Source of the DNA: Bacteroidota bacterium
Lineage (GTDB): Bacteria; Bacteroidota; Bacteroidia; 2-12-FULL-35-15
NCBI GenBank assembly: GCA_947466965.1
Contig: CANIFU010000013.1
Span: forward strand, 1 to 51,562
DNA length: 51,562 nt
Direction: 5' to 3'
The notes under the pieces are model-generated. The model did no database searches and had not been told where the DNA came from. It worked only from the letters and a program-made list of their open reading frames with translations. A program made the translations under genes and the position numbers. How positions within the stretch are numbered: the stretch's first letter is position 1; every line of letters begins with the position of its first letter. This document shows positions 17,998 to 27,221 of this stretch, in pieces.

Positions 17998-18132
17998 TTC
18001 TCATTACGAAATTAGAGAAAGCTTTTATTATTCTGCTTGTTGTGATCGTTAACTTACTAACAGTTATGGGTTGAAACGAGAACCTAATATGCTATGCGAT
18101 AGAGTGGATTTCTTAATAAGGTTGCTCGATCT

Positions 18133-18732
18133 TTAAAACGCTATCTTTATCTGATCGGGCAATTGCTTAAAGCTTTTACGGTGATGATGGGTAATGCCAT
18201 GTTTTTGAATTGCGTTTCTGTGGCTTAGAGTACCATATGCCCTGTTGTGAAGCCAGTCGTATTGTGGGAATGCTTCATGCAGTTGGTCCATGTGATCGTC
18301 CCGGTATGTTTTAGCAAGAATGGATGCTGCGGCAATACTCAGGTATTTTCCATCACCTTGAATAATGCAAATATGGGGGATGTTTTTGTATTTTTTAAAA
18401 CGATTGCCATCAATCAGCAGGCTCTCTGGTATTGTTTTTAGTTGATCGATTGCACGGTGCATTGCTAAAAATGAAGCATTTAAAATGTTGATTTCATCAA
18501 TTTCTTCTACACTTACAATTCCTACAGCCCATGAAATAGCTTTTTCTTCTATTAGCGGACGAAGTTTTTTGCGCTGTTTGTCAGTCAGTTTTTTTGAATC
18601 ATCCAGCAATTTGTTTCTGAAATTTTTAGGAAGTATTACTGCTGCAGCGAACACAGGTCCAGCTAAACAACCTCTGCCGGCTTCATCGCAACCGGCTTCA
18701 ATCAATAGTTTATCGAAATACTTCTTAAGCAT
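18133..18732 (-). CDS. rnhB: Ribonuclease HII
   Basis: 199 residues, normal for RNase HII, which removes ribonucleotides from DNA. The active-site opening [15 protein letters not shown] carries the first Asp-Glu pair, and KTYRDDHM with the motif SLLIDGN carry later acidic residues. The start overlaps the end of the glycosyltransferase gene by 8 bases, so the pair is co-transcribed although functionally unrelated. Confidence 0.95.
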   Translation of the reverse strand: MLKKYFDKLLIEAGCDEAGRGCLAGPVFAAAVILPKNFRNKLLDDSKKLTDKQRKKLRPLIEEKAISWAVGIVSVEEIDEINILNASFLAMHRAIDQLKTIPESLLIDGNRFKKYKNIPHICIIQGDGKYLSIAAASILAKTYRDDHMDQLHEAFPQYDWLHNRAYGTLSHRNAIQKHGITHHHRKSFKQLPDQIKIAF

Positions 18733-19852
18733 TTACTGTTTTTTCAATACTGTTCCACAAAGCAATAGCTGTTTGATTCCAGCTGAAATCATTTTTTCGT
18801 TTTCGTCCTTTTTCAATCAATGTATTGCGCATCGCATCATCTTTATAAACAGAAAGCATTGCCCTACTGATCGAATCAATAGAAAAAGGATCTACTAAAA
18901 GTGCTGCATCACCAGCCACTTCGGGCATGGATGTAATGTTGCTGGTGATAACTGGTGTGTCGCAATTCATGGCTTCCAAAATAGGAATTCCAAATCCTTC
19001 AAAGTATGGGATATAGGTCATCGCTAAAGCTGATGCGATAACATGATGTAGGTCATCTGTGCTCAAGCGTCCTGTGAAAATAACATCTTCTTTAAAAGTC
19101 ATATTGATGAATGTACTTTTTATTTCATTTGTCCATCTGTATTTTTCACCTACAATCACTAATTTAACATTGCTTTTTTCTGCTGATTTAAATTTATCGA
19201 AGGCTTCAAATAATCGGGAAATATTTTTTCGTGGTTGAAGCGCGCCTACAAATAAAAAATAGTCGCAATTTTTAGAAAAAGTTTCTCTTGTCACTTTTTT
19301 AAGCGCAGTGGAAATCGGTTTATACAAGTCGTTACAGCCGTTATAAACCACATCAATTTTGCTGGCTGATATGTTGTAGCAGTTGACGATATCTTTTTTA
19401 GAAAACACTGATACGGTTGCGATGCGACTTGCTTTACTTGCAAATTTTGGAAAAAAGTGTTTGTAATATTTTCTTACCAACCACGAAACATCTTTCGGGT
19501 GGTGTTCAAAATTGATATCGTGAATGACTGCGAGTTGTTTGCAATTCGCCTTGAGTGAAAGATAGCCATCTGTTGACAGAAATAAATCGGGTTTGTATTT
19601 GTTCAGAAAGTTGGCAACAGAAAATTCGAACCACCAATAAAATAAAAAAGGATGACGCGCTGGTGGGGATAATATTAAGGGGGTAATATTGTCTGAAAAA
19701 ATAAATTCCTCATCAAAATCACGGTCAAAAAGGAAAATGAAATGATGTTCAGGATGATCGTTTGTGATACGTTTTAGAGTTTCAAAGGTAAACCAGCCAA
19801 TTCCTTCCAGCTTGTTTTTTATAAGCAATCTTGTATTTACTACTATTTCCAT
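18725..19852 (-). CDS. GT4-type glycosyltransferase
   Basis: 375 residues from ATG 19852 ([11 protein letters not shown]); an upstream start at 19885 is possible by frame but would run through the divergent promoter. The GT-B/GT4 signature is clear: [20 protein letters not shown] as the nucleotide-sugar domain entry and [12 protein letters not shown] as the conserved EX7E element, followed by [20 protein letters not shown]. It is a retaining transferase, likely building cell-surface glycan, which fits the divergent polysaccharide operon. Sugar donor and acceptor are unknown. Confidence 0.9.
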   Translation of the reverse strand: MEIVVNTRLLIKNKLEGIGWFTFETLKRITNDHPEHHFIFLFDRDFDEEFIFSDNITPLILSPPARHPFLFYWWFEFSVANFLNKYKPDLFLSTDGYLSLKANCKQLAVIHDINFEHHPKDVSWLVRKYYKHFFPKFASKASRIATVSVFSKKDIVNCYNISASKIDVVYNGCNDLYKPISTALKKVTRETFSKNCDYFLFVGALQPRKNISRLFEAFDKFKSAEKSNVKLVIVGEKYRWTNEIKSTFINMTFKEDVIFTGRLSTDDLHHVIASALAMTYIPYFEGFGIPILEAMNCDTPVITSNITSMPEVAGDAALLVDPFSIDSISRAMLSVYKDDAMRNTLIEKGRKRKNDFSWNQTAIALWNSIEKTVNA

Positions 19853-19864
19853 ATTTTGAAGGAA

Positions 19865-19872
19865 CGAATTTA
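19865..19872 (-). promoter_or_regulatory. -7-like box TAAATTCG for glycosyltransferase/rnhB
   Basis: One mismatch to TAnnTTTG, 12 bases before the ATG at 19852. It lies back to back with the fkbM-like gene promoter in a 48-base divergent gap. Confidence 0.4.
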
Positions 19873-19884
19873 CATAAAAAATCA

Positions 19885-19892
19885 TACTTTTG
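19885..19892 (+). promoter_or_regulatory. -7 box TACTTTTG for the polysaccharide operon
   Basis: Exact TAnnTTTG match only 8 bases before the ATG at 19901, so transcription should begin within a few bases of the start codon. It argues against the TTG start at 19856. Confidence 0.55.
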
Positions 19893-19900
19893 CATCCCGA

Positions 19901-20641
19901 ATGAAAAACAAGGTAAAATATATATTACATAAACTGTTAGGCTTCAAAAATTATCTTTTTATTTTTTCTCTGTATAAGATTCTTACATTGAGAAAAGATA
20001 AAAATGAAAAGGACTTTTTTGCTTTTTTGCAACTTATTCCTGAAAACACTGCTGTACTTGACATTGGTGCGAATATAGGTATTATGACTGTGCATTTAGC
20101 GAGAACAGTAAAAGGCTCAACGGTTTATAGTTTTGAGCCAATGGCAAACAACATTTCGGCTTTTAAAAGGATTATCAGGTATTTTAATTTACAAAATGTG
20201 ATTTTGTTTGAAATCGCTTTAGGGAATACGGAGGGTGAAGTAGAAATGGTGATGCCTGTAATCTCAAATGTTAAGATGCAGGGCTTGAGCCATGTTGTTC
20301 ACGATTCTATACCAGATAACAATGACGGAGAAATGTTTAAAGTGCCTTTAAAGATGTTGGATAATATGATAGAATTGGTGAATTCTCCGAAACGCATCAG
20401 CGCTATAAAAATTGATGTTGAAAATTTTGAATTCTTCGTTCTAGACGGAGCAAAGCAGTTGATTTCAAAAAATAGACCGGTTGTTTATGCTGAATTGTGG
20501 GAGAATGATAACCGTGAAAAATGTTTTGAATTGTTTAAAAGTCTGAATTATAAAACGATCATTGTGGCGGATAAGCAAGCTGTTGAATTTGATGCAGCCA
20601 AACATAAAACACAAAATTTTATTTTTTTATCAAATACATAA
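19901..20641 (+). CDS. FkbM-family methyltransferase
   Basis: 246 residues from ATG 19901. The SAM-binding motif VLDIGANIGIMTVHLA and the FkbM features VYSFEPMANNISAFKRII and AIKIDVENFEFFVLDGAKQLI are clear. FkbM enzymes O-methylate sugars or polyketides; as first gene of a polysaccharide cluster it probably methylates a sugar. The promoter at 19885-19892 fixes the start and implies an almost leaderless mRNA. Confidence 0.88.
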   Translation: MKNKVKYILHKLLGFKNYLFIFSLYKILTLRKDKNEKDFFAFLQLIPENTAVLDIGANIGIMTVHLARTVKGSTVYSFEPMANNISAFKRIIRYFNLQNVILFEIALGNTEGEVEMVMPVISNVKMQGLSHVVHDSIPDNNDGEMFKVPLKMLDNMIELVNSPKRISAIKIDVENFEFFVLDGAKQLISKNRPVVYAELWENDNREKCFELFKSLNYKTIIVADKQAVEFDAAKHKTQNFIFLSNT

Positions 20642-20675
20642 TCGTTTTCAGGTTCTGTAATAATTTTATTAAAGA

Positions 20676-22148
20676 ATGCAAAAGAAATTTTTAACCAATC
20701 TTGGTTTGATTTTATTTTTGAATTTGCTTATCAAACCAATATATGTTTTTGGTATTGAAAAAGCTGTTCAAGAGCAGGTTGGTACTGCTGCATATGGAAT
20801 TTATTTCGCTATTTTCAACTTCTCTTTTCTATTGACAATTCTTCTCGACTTTGGTATAACCAATTTCAATAATAAGAATATCGCCCAAAATTCGCACCTG
20901 TTTACAAAACATTTCTCCAGTTTGTTTACATTAAAATTGATTCTTGCTATTATCTATATAATCATTGTTGTGATAGCTGGAGTAATGATTGGCTATGATT
21001 CCCGTTTAATGAAACTATTGCTAGTTCAGGGGTTCAACATGTTTCTGCTCTTCTTTATTAATTATTTGAGATCGAATTTGGCAGCATTGCATTTATTTAA
21101 AACAGATGGATTGATTTCCGTTCTTGATCGGTCAATTTTGATCGTTTTAGGAATCTTCATGCTGAATTCAGGAATCTTTTATTCTGAGAACGGTATTATG
21201 TATTTTGTTTATGCACAAACATGTTCCGGACTGATCACTGCAACAATTGCGTTCTTCATTATTGTCAAAAAAACACATTCCTTTAAGTTAAGCTGGAATT
21301 GGCCTTTTTCATTAATGATATTGAAAAAAAGTTTTCCTTTTGCAATTCTTACCTTGCTAATGTCATTCTATAATCGCATCGATTCTGTGATGATAGAGCG
21401 GATGTTGCCCAATGGGGATGTGCAATCCGGTATATATGCACAGGGCTTTAGAATCTTAGATGCTACCAATATGATTGCATTTTTGGTGGCAGGTGTCCTC
21501 TTACCTGTTTTCTCCAAAATGTTGAAGCACAAAGAATCTGTAGAGTCTTTAGTTAAGCTGATCAGTACATTACTTTTAACTCCGGCAATTGTAATTGGTG
21601 TAGGATGTATTTTTTATAACACAGAACTTATCGGGCAGCTTTATCCCAAACATGTGAATGAAACTGCCGAAATTTATGCCTTGCATTTGCAGCAATCCTC
21701 CAGAATTTTTGGACTCTTAATGCTTAGCTTTGTAGCGATTTCTACCACTTATATTTTCGGAACTTTATTAACTGCCAATGGAAATATGAGACAATTGAAT
21801 TATATGGCCGCTTGTGGAATGATTTTGAATGTCATATTGAATTATATATTGATTCAAAAATTCGAAGCGTTTGGCTCTGCTATTTCAAGTTTGTTCACTC
21901 AGTTTTTAACCGCTATGATTCAAGTTGCTATTGTTCAGAAGCTCTTTAAATTTAAGATCAATTTCCGACTGATCAACATCTTTATCACTTTTTTGGTAGG
22001 TGTTATTGCTATCAATTATGGAACTAAAATGCTGCATTTCGATTGGATGGTGAACTTTTGCATTATGGTTGTAGGATGCGGCCTCTGGGCTTTTATTACT
22101 GGAATTGTAAGCATAAAATCCATGTTCCGGCTTCTAAAATACGGATAA
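20676..22148 (+). CDS. Polysaccharide flippase (Wzx-like, MOP superfamily)
   Basis: 490 residues with 12-14 hydrophobic segments. The N-terminal MQKKFLTNLGLILFLNLLIKPIYVFGIE and the segment YNRIDSVMIERMLPNGDVQSGIY near residue 230 are typical of Wzx-type exporters. It should move lipid-linked oligosaccharide across the inner membrane. It stands 34 bases after the FkbM gene, in the same operon. Confidence 0.88.
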   Translation: MQKKFLTNLGLILFLNLLIKPIYVFGIEKAVQEQVGTAAYGIYFAIFNFSFLLTILLDFGITNFNNKNIAQNSHLFTKHFSSLFTLKLILAIIYIIIVVIAGVMIGYDSRLMKLLLVQGFNMFLLFFINYLRSNLAALHLFKTDGLISVLDRSILIVLGIFMLNSGIFYSENGIMYFVYAQTCSGLITATIAFFIIVKKTHSFKLSWNWPFSLMILKKSFPFAILTLLMSFYNRIDSVMIERMLPNGDVQSGIYAQGFRILDATNMIAFLVAGVLLPVFSKMLKHKESVESLVKLISTLLLTPAIVIGVGCIFYNTELIGQLYPKHVNETAEIYALHLQQSSRIFGLLMLSFVAISTTYIFGTLLTANGNMRQLNYMAACGMILNVILNYILIQKFEAFGSAISSLFTQFLTAMIQVAIVQKLFKFKINFRLINIFITFLVGVIAINYGTKMLHFDWMVNFCIMVVGCGLWAFITGIVSIKSMFRLLKYG

Positions 22149-22182
22149 GCCGTTTAAAATTCGCCAGTTTGCCTTTTTTTTC

Positions 22183-22190
22183 TATTTTTG
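22183..22190 (+). promoter_or_regulatory. -7 box TATTTTTG before the first Wzz-like gene
   Basis: Exact TAnnTTTG match 32 bases upstream of the ATG at 22223. It places the transcript start at or past the earlier in-frame ATG at 22193, favouring 22223. Confidence 0.45.
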
Positions 22191-22222
22191 TCATGCTTTA
22201 TTCAACTTTATATCAACTTACA

Positions 22223-23263
22223 ATGGACAAGAACGTTATAGCGAAAAGTGACTTTAATTCATTAAACGTATTGTATTTTATTTATAAATGGCGGAAACCA
22301 CTTATCTTAGTTGGTATAGCCGCTTTTGTTTTGTCGAGCATTGTTGCTTTAACAATAAAAGAAAAATACAAATCAACAGTTATTTTATTCCCTGCTACTA
22401 CTAACTCTATTTCAAAAGCACTATTAACTGAAAATAATGTGAAACAGGAGGATGTTCTTCAGTTTGGTGAGGAAGATGAAGCAGAACAAATGCTTCAAAT
22501 TCTTAGTTCAGATGAGATTAGAACAAAAGTATGCGAAAAATATAATTTGATGGCCCATTATGGAATTGATTCTACAGATAAGTTTAAACGCACTAAATTG
22601 TATGATGAGTTCCAAAGCAACATCTCTTTTAAACGTACTGAATATATGTCTGTTAAAATTGAAGTGATGGATAGTGATCCTGAATTGGCATCTGTTATAG
22701 CAAATGATATTGCAGCATTGCATGATTCAACAAAGATTCGTATTCAACGCGTCAGAGCTTTACGTTCATTAAAAATTGTTGAGCAGGAGTATTTTCAAAA
22801 GCTACAAGATGTTAAGCGTGGTATTGATTCGATGAAAATAATCAATAGCTATGGAATTTATGATTATGAATCTCAATCGGAAGTAACCAGTGAACAATAC
22901 GCAATTGCTATGTCAAAAGGTGATCAGCGTGCAATGAAATTGCTGGAGCAACAACTTAAAATAATAGGAGAGTATGGTGGAGCTTATGTTTCATTAAGAG
23001 AGAATCTGTATATGCAACGTAAGCAATTGAACTTGCTGAAAACAAAATATGAAGAAGTAAAAGTAGATGCTACAGAGGTGCTTCCTCAGAAGTTCATTGT
23101 AAGTAACGCATTCCCTGCTGAAAAAAAATCGTATCCTGTTCGTTGGATTATTGTTCTTGTTTCAACATTTGCAACATTGCTTGCCGCCATTATAGCAATA
23201 TTGATGCTTGAAAATGTGAAGCAGATAAAAACCGAATTTATAACAGACAAAAATCCAGTTTAA
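22223..23263 (+). CDS. Wzz/GNVR-type chain-length determinant (copy 1)
   Basis: 346 residues from ATG 22223. One membrane helix near 27-48 and one near 312-335 flank a periplasmic coiled-coil region, the standard layout of polysaccharide co-polymerases. The Pro-rich approach to the second helix (KKSYPVRWIIVLVSTF) is family-typical. There is no C-terminal tyrosine kinase domain. It should set glycan chain length together with the flippase and the polymerase. The frame extends upstream to 22043, but that part overlaps the flippase gene and is not coding-like. Confidence 0.85.
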   Translation: MDKNVIAKSDFNSLNVLYFIYKWRKPLILVGIAAFVLSSIVALTIKEKYKSTVILFPATTNSISKALLTENNVKQEDVLQFGEEDEAEQMLQILSSDEIRTKVCEKYNLMAHYGIDSTDKFKRTKLYDEFQSNISFKRTEYMSVKIEVMDSDPELASVIANDIAALHDSTKIRIQRVRALRSLKIVEQEYFQKLQDVKRGIDSMKIINSYGIYDYESQSEVTSEQYAIAMSKGDQRAMKLLEQQLKIIGEYGGAYVSLRENLYMQRKQLNLLKTKYEEVKVDATEVLPQKFIVSNAFPAEKKSYPVRWIIVLVSTFATLLAAIIAILMLENVKQIKTEFITDKNPV

Positions 23264-23365
23264 ATAAAGATTCCTTTGTTTATAGTCGCTTCTGACTTTA
23301 AAGAAAATGGTATCCGACTAACAGAAAAATTTAATACTTTAAAAAATAAATTTAAAAATAATAAA

Positions 23366-24307
23366 ATGGAAGAATATACTGAAAGTAGTTATAGTTTCAT
23401 TCAATTGATTAATAAAAGGAAGAAACCTTTTGCTATTGTTACCATTTTGGCGATACTTGCTGCTGCAATTTTTTCAAGCGCATGGTTCATCAAACCAAAA
23501 TATAAGTCTTTTGCAATTATTTACCCTTCCAATTTAATCCCCTATAGCCAGGAAAGTGCATCTGAACAAATGCTTCAACTAATTGAATCATCCAATATAC
23601 GTAATGTTATTGTGCAAAAATTTAATTTGTATAAAATCTATAAAATCGATTCGTTGGATCCTACAGCTCCAATTGAGATAGCAGATGTTTATGAATCAAA
23701 TGTCGAAATAAAACGTACTCAATTTGAGTCAATTGAAATTGTTGTTTTGGATGAAGATCCGAATCGAGCTGCCGGTATTGTTTCCGAAATTATTAATGCG
23801 ATGAATCTGAAGGCGAGAGCATTACAAAGAGATCAAACAAAAGAAGTGGAAGTGGTAGTGAAAAATCAACTAGTACAAAAAAAACGTACGATAGATTCCT
23901 TAAATAACTGTTTGCATGAAATAAGAGTGAAATATCAGCTTTTTGACTATGGAATGCAGGCAAAGGAAGTAACCAAAAGCTATTTAAAGGCTGTAGGTGC
24001 TGGTGGAAGAAACATGAAGGAAATAGATGCAATGATGCGTAATTTGGAAGAAAAAGGGGGAGAGTATTACGAATTGAATAAAACATTGGATGCGTTATTA
24101 AATAGTTATAACAATACGAAAATTGAATACGATGGAGTTTTGAGAGATTTAATCAAAGAGCTTACCTATGCGAATGTAGTCACCCAACCAACTCCTTCAT
24201 TCAAAAAAGCATATCCTATTCGTTGGTTGATCGTTTTAGCGTCTGTGATATCGGCAAACTTATTTCTTTTTGTTTTGCTTCTGATTTTAGACAATAAAAA
24301 AAAATAA
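23366..24307 (+). CDS. Wzz/GNVR-type chain-length determinant (copy 2)
   Basis: 313 residues from ATG 23366, a start that aligns with copy 1 (MEEYTESSYSFIQLINKRKKPF against MDKN..LNVLYFIYKWRKPL). Same plan: helix, periplasmic region, helix with KKAYPIRWLIVLASVI. Shared blocks such as EQMLQ, ESNVEIKRT and a later VLDEDPNRA show a tandem duplication, although identity is low. No kinase domain. A TTG start at 23276 is possible but adds an unmatched leader. Confidence 0.82.
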   Translation: MEEYTESSYSFIQLINKRKKPFAIVTILAILAAAIFSSAWFIKPKYKSFAIIYPSNLIPYSQESASEQMLQLIESSNIRNVIVQKFNLYKIYKIDSLDPTAPIEIADVYESNVEIKRTQFESIEIVVLDEDPNRAAGIVSEIINAMNLKARALQRDQTKEVEVVVKNQLVQKKRTIDSLNNCLHEIRVKYQLFDYGMQAKEVTKSYLKAVGAGGRNMKEIDAMMRNLEEKGGEYYELNKTLDALLNSYNNTKIEYDGVLRDLIKELTYANVVTQPTPSFKKAYPIRWLIVLASVISANLFLFVLLLILDNKKK

Positions 24308-24315
24308 TTCCACAA

Positions 24316-25764
24316 TTGTTAAAACAAAAAAATATTAAATGGGTATATGCCTTAAGTATAGCTTTTATACTTATAAATGCAGTATGCACCTATTTTGAAT
24401 TTTATTATTTCAATCTTTTACCTGCTGCCGTTCTTATACTTTTGCTGGCACTTTTTTCTTTAGACAAATTAGTTTTGTTTGTCGTTTTTTTAACTCCATT
24501 AGCCATCAATCTCCAAAATATTGATGGCGGATTAGGTTTGAGTTTACCTACAGAGCCAATCATCTTTGGCATTATGATTGTTTTTATATTCAAACAATTA
24601 CATAGCAATACATTGGATGTAAAATTGATGAAACACCCCATTACTATTGCTATTCTGATAAATTTAGTTTGGCTGTTTATCACAACTATCACTAGTGATA
24701 TTCCAATTGTATCAATTAAATTTATGGTCTCGAGGTTGTGGTTTGTTATTGTATTTTATTTTTTAGCCACTCAACTATTTAAAAATTTTAGTAATATTAA
24801 AATATTCATCTGGCTTTACATTAGTTCATTCTCAATAATTATAGTTTATACACTTTATAGTCATGCCTTGGTAAATTTTGATGAGCAGATTGCCAATTAT
24901 ATCATGTCTCCTTTTTACAACGATCATACTGTTTATGGTGCTATGTTAGCTATGTTTTTTCCTCTTTTGTTATTTTTTACAATTAATAAAAAGTACAGTG
25001 GTAGCATTAAATTTGCCGCTTCTTTATTATTGATATTGTTTATTGTTGCGCTTGTTTTTTCATATACACGTGCTGCTTGGGTTAGTCTAGCAATAGCCTT
25101 GATTGTATATTTTGTATTGCTTTTGCGCATTCGCTTCCGGAATGTAATGATCGTTTTTATTTCTGCGTGTTCTTTAGCGTTGGTTTACCAGACAGAAATT
25201 GTAATGAAATTGGAAAAAAACCGACAGGATGCTTCACAGGATTTTGATAAACACATTGAATCAATTTCAAATATCTCTACCGATGCTTCTAATCTAGAGC
25301 GTTTGAATCGATGGAATGCAGCTTTCAGAATGTTTCAGGAACGACCTTTTTTGGGTTGGGGCCCGGGAACCTATAGTTTTGAATATGCCCCTTTTCAACA
25401 TGCTCACGAAAAAACAATTATCAGTACAAATATGGGCGACAAGGGAAATGCGCATAGCGAATATATAGGACCTTTATGTGAGTCAGGGGTGCTCGGAGCA
25501 CTCACATTCATCTTCATAATTATTTATGTGCTTTCTACTGGATTTAGGTTGTACTATACAGTGAAAGAAAATGAAATAAAAAAAATGGTGTTGATGATTC
25601 TGTTAGGTTTTATTACGTATATCGTACATGGTGGTTTAAATAACTTTCTCGATACGGATAAAGCATCTGTTCCCTTTTGGGGATTTATAGCAATGCTTGT
25701 TGCTATTGATATATATCATAAAGGCAAGTCAGATGATGGTGTTACTTCGCTTACTTCAGCCTAA
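24316..25764 (+). CDS. O-antigen ligase/polymerase family protein (Wzy/WaaL-like)
   Basis: 482 residues with about 10-12 membrane helices and one large periplasmic loop (about 295-380) containing RPFLGWGPGTYSFEYAPF and NAHSEYIGPLCESGVLG. The R..GWGPG and H(S)EY elements are the conserved Wzy_C features of ligases and polymerases. As the last gene of the polysaccharide operon it most likely polymerises or ligates the glycan. No in-frame ATG exists near the start; TTG at 24316 is the best candidate, with ATT at 24307 as an alternative. Confidence 0.83.
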   Translation: MLKQKNIKWVYALSIAFILINAVCTYFEFYYFNLLPAAVLILLLALFSLDKLVLFVVFLTPLAINLQNIDGGLGLSLPTEPIIFGIMIVFIFKQLHSNTLDVKLMKHPITIAILINLVWLFITTITSDIPIVSIKFMVSRLWFVIVFYFLATQLFKNFSNIKIFIWLYISSFSIIIVYTLYSHALVNFDEQIANYIMSPFYNDHTVYGAMLAMFFPLLLFFTINKKYSGSIKFAASLLLILFIVALVFSYTRAAWVSLAIALIVYFVLLLRIRFRNVMIVFISACSLALVYQTEIVMKLEKNRQDASQDFDKHIESISNISTDASNLERLNRWNAAFRMFQERPFLGWGPGTYSFEYAPFQHAHEKTIISTNMGDKGNAHSEYIGPLCESGVLGALTFIFIIIYVLSTGFRLYYTVKENEIKKMVLMILLGFITYIVHGGLNNFLDTDKASVPFWGFIAMLVAIDIYHKGKSDDGVTSLTSA

Positions 25765-25818
25765 TTTCCTTTTTGGAACACATTGTTGCATTGATTTTTT
25801 GTTGTTTAGATTTTCTTC

Positions 25819-25847
25819 AATTCAATAAGGTTCCTTTTTATTGAATT
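25819..25847. terminator. AT-rich hairpin between convergent genes
   Basis: Perfect 10-bp stem AATTCAATAA / TTATTGAATT with a 9-base loop, in the 148-base gap between the O-antigen ligase and phosphatase genes. T-runs are poor, so termination is only likely. Confidence 0.45.
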
Positions 25848-25912
25848 AAATTATTGCTAAGAACGATTTATAAAATGTGGGAAAAGAAGTTCACATGAGG
25901 AATTGGAATGAA

Positions 25913-27139
25913 TTAAAAAACCTTCATACAAAACAAGGCAATGTCATCAATGTATGGGCGGCTTTGTTTGTAGTTCATTACCGTTTCCATAATCAATGAA
26001 TTCAAATCCATCATATTTAATGTAGGATTTTTACGGATCAGCTCTTTTAAGGAATCGATTCCAAAATCATCCCCATTGTCGTTTTCCAATTCTGTTAATC
26101 CGTCTGTATAACAAACTATGGTTGTCCCGGGAGAAATAGTTACAATCCCTTCTTTAATATTTTCAATCTCATCAAACATTCCTAAACCCGTGCAGCCAAT
26201 TTTTAAAGTGCTTACACCTTTACCTGCTGCCAATAATGGCGGATTATGAGCTGCGTTAATATAGGTGAGTGTGCGTGTAACAATATTGTATTTTGCAATA
26301 AAAAGGGTGATGAACTTTTCACCTTTAGCATTTGCCATTACTTTTGTATTAAGTTCACGCACGAGTTCTGTTAAGGAATTGGTATAGTGAAAAAGTACGC
26401 GTAAATTTGCCTGAAAATTGGACATTAATAATGCTGCGGCAACTCCTTTTCCTGAAACATCTGCCACACAAAATGCACATTCGTTTTCATTCAACCATAT
26501 AAAATCATAATAGTCGCCACCAACTTGTTGATGAGGAAGATAAAATGCTGCGGTATCTATGTTGTTGTCTCGTGGTAATTTGCTTGGGAAAAGCATGGAT
26601 TGCATCTCGGATGCCAGTTCTAGCTCTTTTCTCATTGCCGCCTGACGAACTGTATCGCGTGCAAGTTTTTTATTCTCGATAGCTACTACTATGATACTGG
26701 TAAGTATCTGTACAAATGGTAAATGTTTAATTGCCGGACTAACTTCAATTTTATCTTCTAAATCACCTATTAAAACATATGCCAAGGGTTGTGATTTATG
26801 AAAAACAGGAATAACAATTTCAAATGCTTTGCTTAATCTTTTTTCCGAAAAATTAATGGTGCCTATTTCTGTTATTGAAAGTAAATCACATTCAACATTG
26901 ATATCGTTGTATTCAAGTCCTACTCCATATTTTAGGATGCATTTCCAGTTGTCGTTTTCATTGCTGAACAGAACCAACTTCCCGATATTTAACTTTTTTT
27001 CTAACACTTCCTGAAAAATCTTCAGTAATTTATCAGTAGAAAAATTATTGTTAATAGCCTTTGTAATCTCCAGCAGAGAGTTTAGTTTTATATCCTTCAC
27101 TTTTTTTGAAATGCTTTTATTGTTCGGAGAGGTAGGCAT
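25913..27139 (-). CDS. GAF-like sensor with SpoIIE/PP2C serine phosphatase domain
   Basis: 408 residues, no membrane segment. The N-terminal part (about 20-165) looks like a GAF-type sensor. A short helix (KELELASEMQSMLFPSKLP) leads into a PP2C/SpoIIE domain with GGDYYDF, VADVSGKGVAAALLMSN, AAHNPPLL and IVCYTDGLTE, which carry the metal-binding Asp residues. Such RsbU-like phosphatases act on anti-sigma antagonists or other phosphoserine proteins; no such partner is in the window. Own -7 box TATATTTG at 27158-27165. Confidence 0.92.
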   Translation of the reverse strand: MPTSPNNKSISKKVKDIKLNSLLEITKAINNNFSTDKLLKIFQEVLEKKLNIGKLVLFSNENDNWKCILKYGVGLEYNDINVECDLLSITEIGTINFSEKRLSKAFEIVIPVFHKSQPLAYVLIGDLEDKIEVSPAIKHLPFVQILTSIIVVAIENKKLARDTVRQAAMRKELELASEMQSMLFPSKLPRDNNIDTAAFYLPHQQVGGDYYDFIWLNENECAFCVADVSGKGVAAALLMSNFQANLRVLFHYTNSLTELVRELNTKVMANAKGEKFITLFIAKYNIVTRTLTYINAAHNPPLLAAGKGVSTLKIGCTGLGMFDEIENIKEGIVTISPGTTIVCYTDGLTELENDNGDDFGIDSLKELIRKNPTLNMMDLNSLIMETVMNYKQSRPYIDDIALFCMKVF

Positions 27140-27157
27140 AGCTTATTTTTAGTGTCA

Positions 27158-27165
27158 CAAATATA
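27158..27165 (-). promoter_or_regulatory. -7 box TATATTTG for the SpoIIE-type phosphatase
   Basis: Exact TAnnTTTG match on the minus strand, 18 bases before the ATG at 27139. Confidence 0.55.
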
Positions 27166-27221
27166 AAGTATTTAATCACGATTGATCTTTGATTTATAGA
27201 ACTGATATACGTTTTAAAATC

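Noticed and set aside
22043-22222. Upstream extension of the first Wzz-like gene
   Set aside because: It overlaps the flippase gene in another frame and contains the -7 box at 22183-22190.
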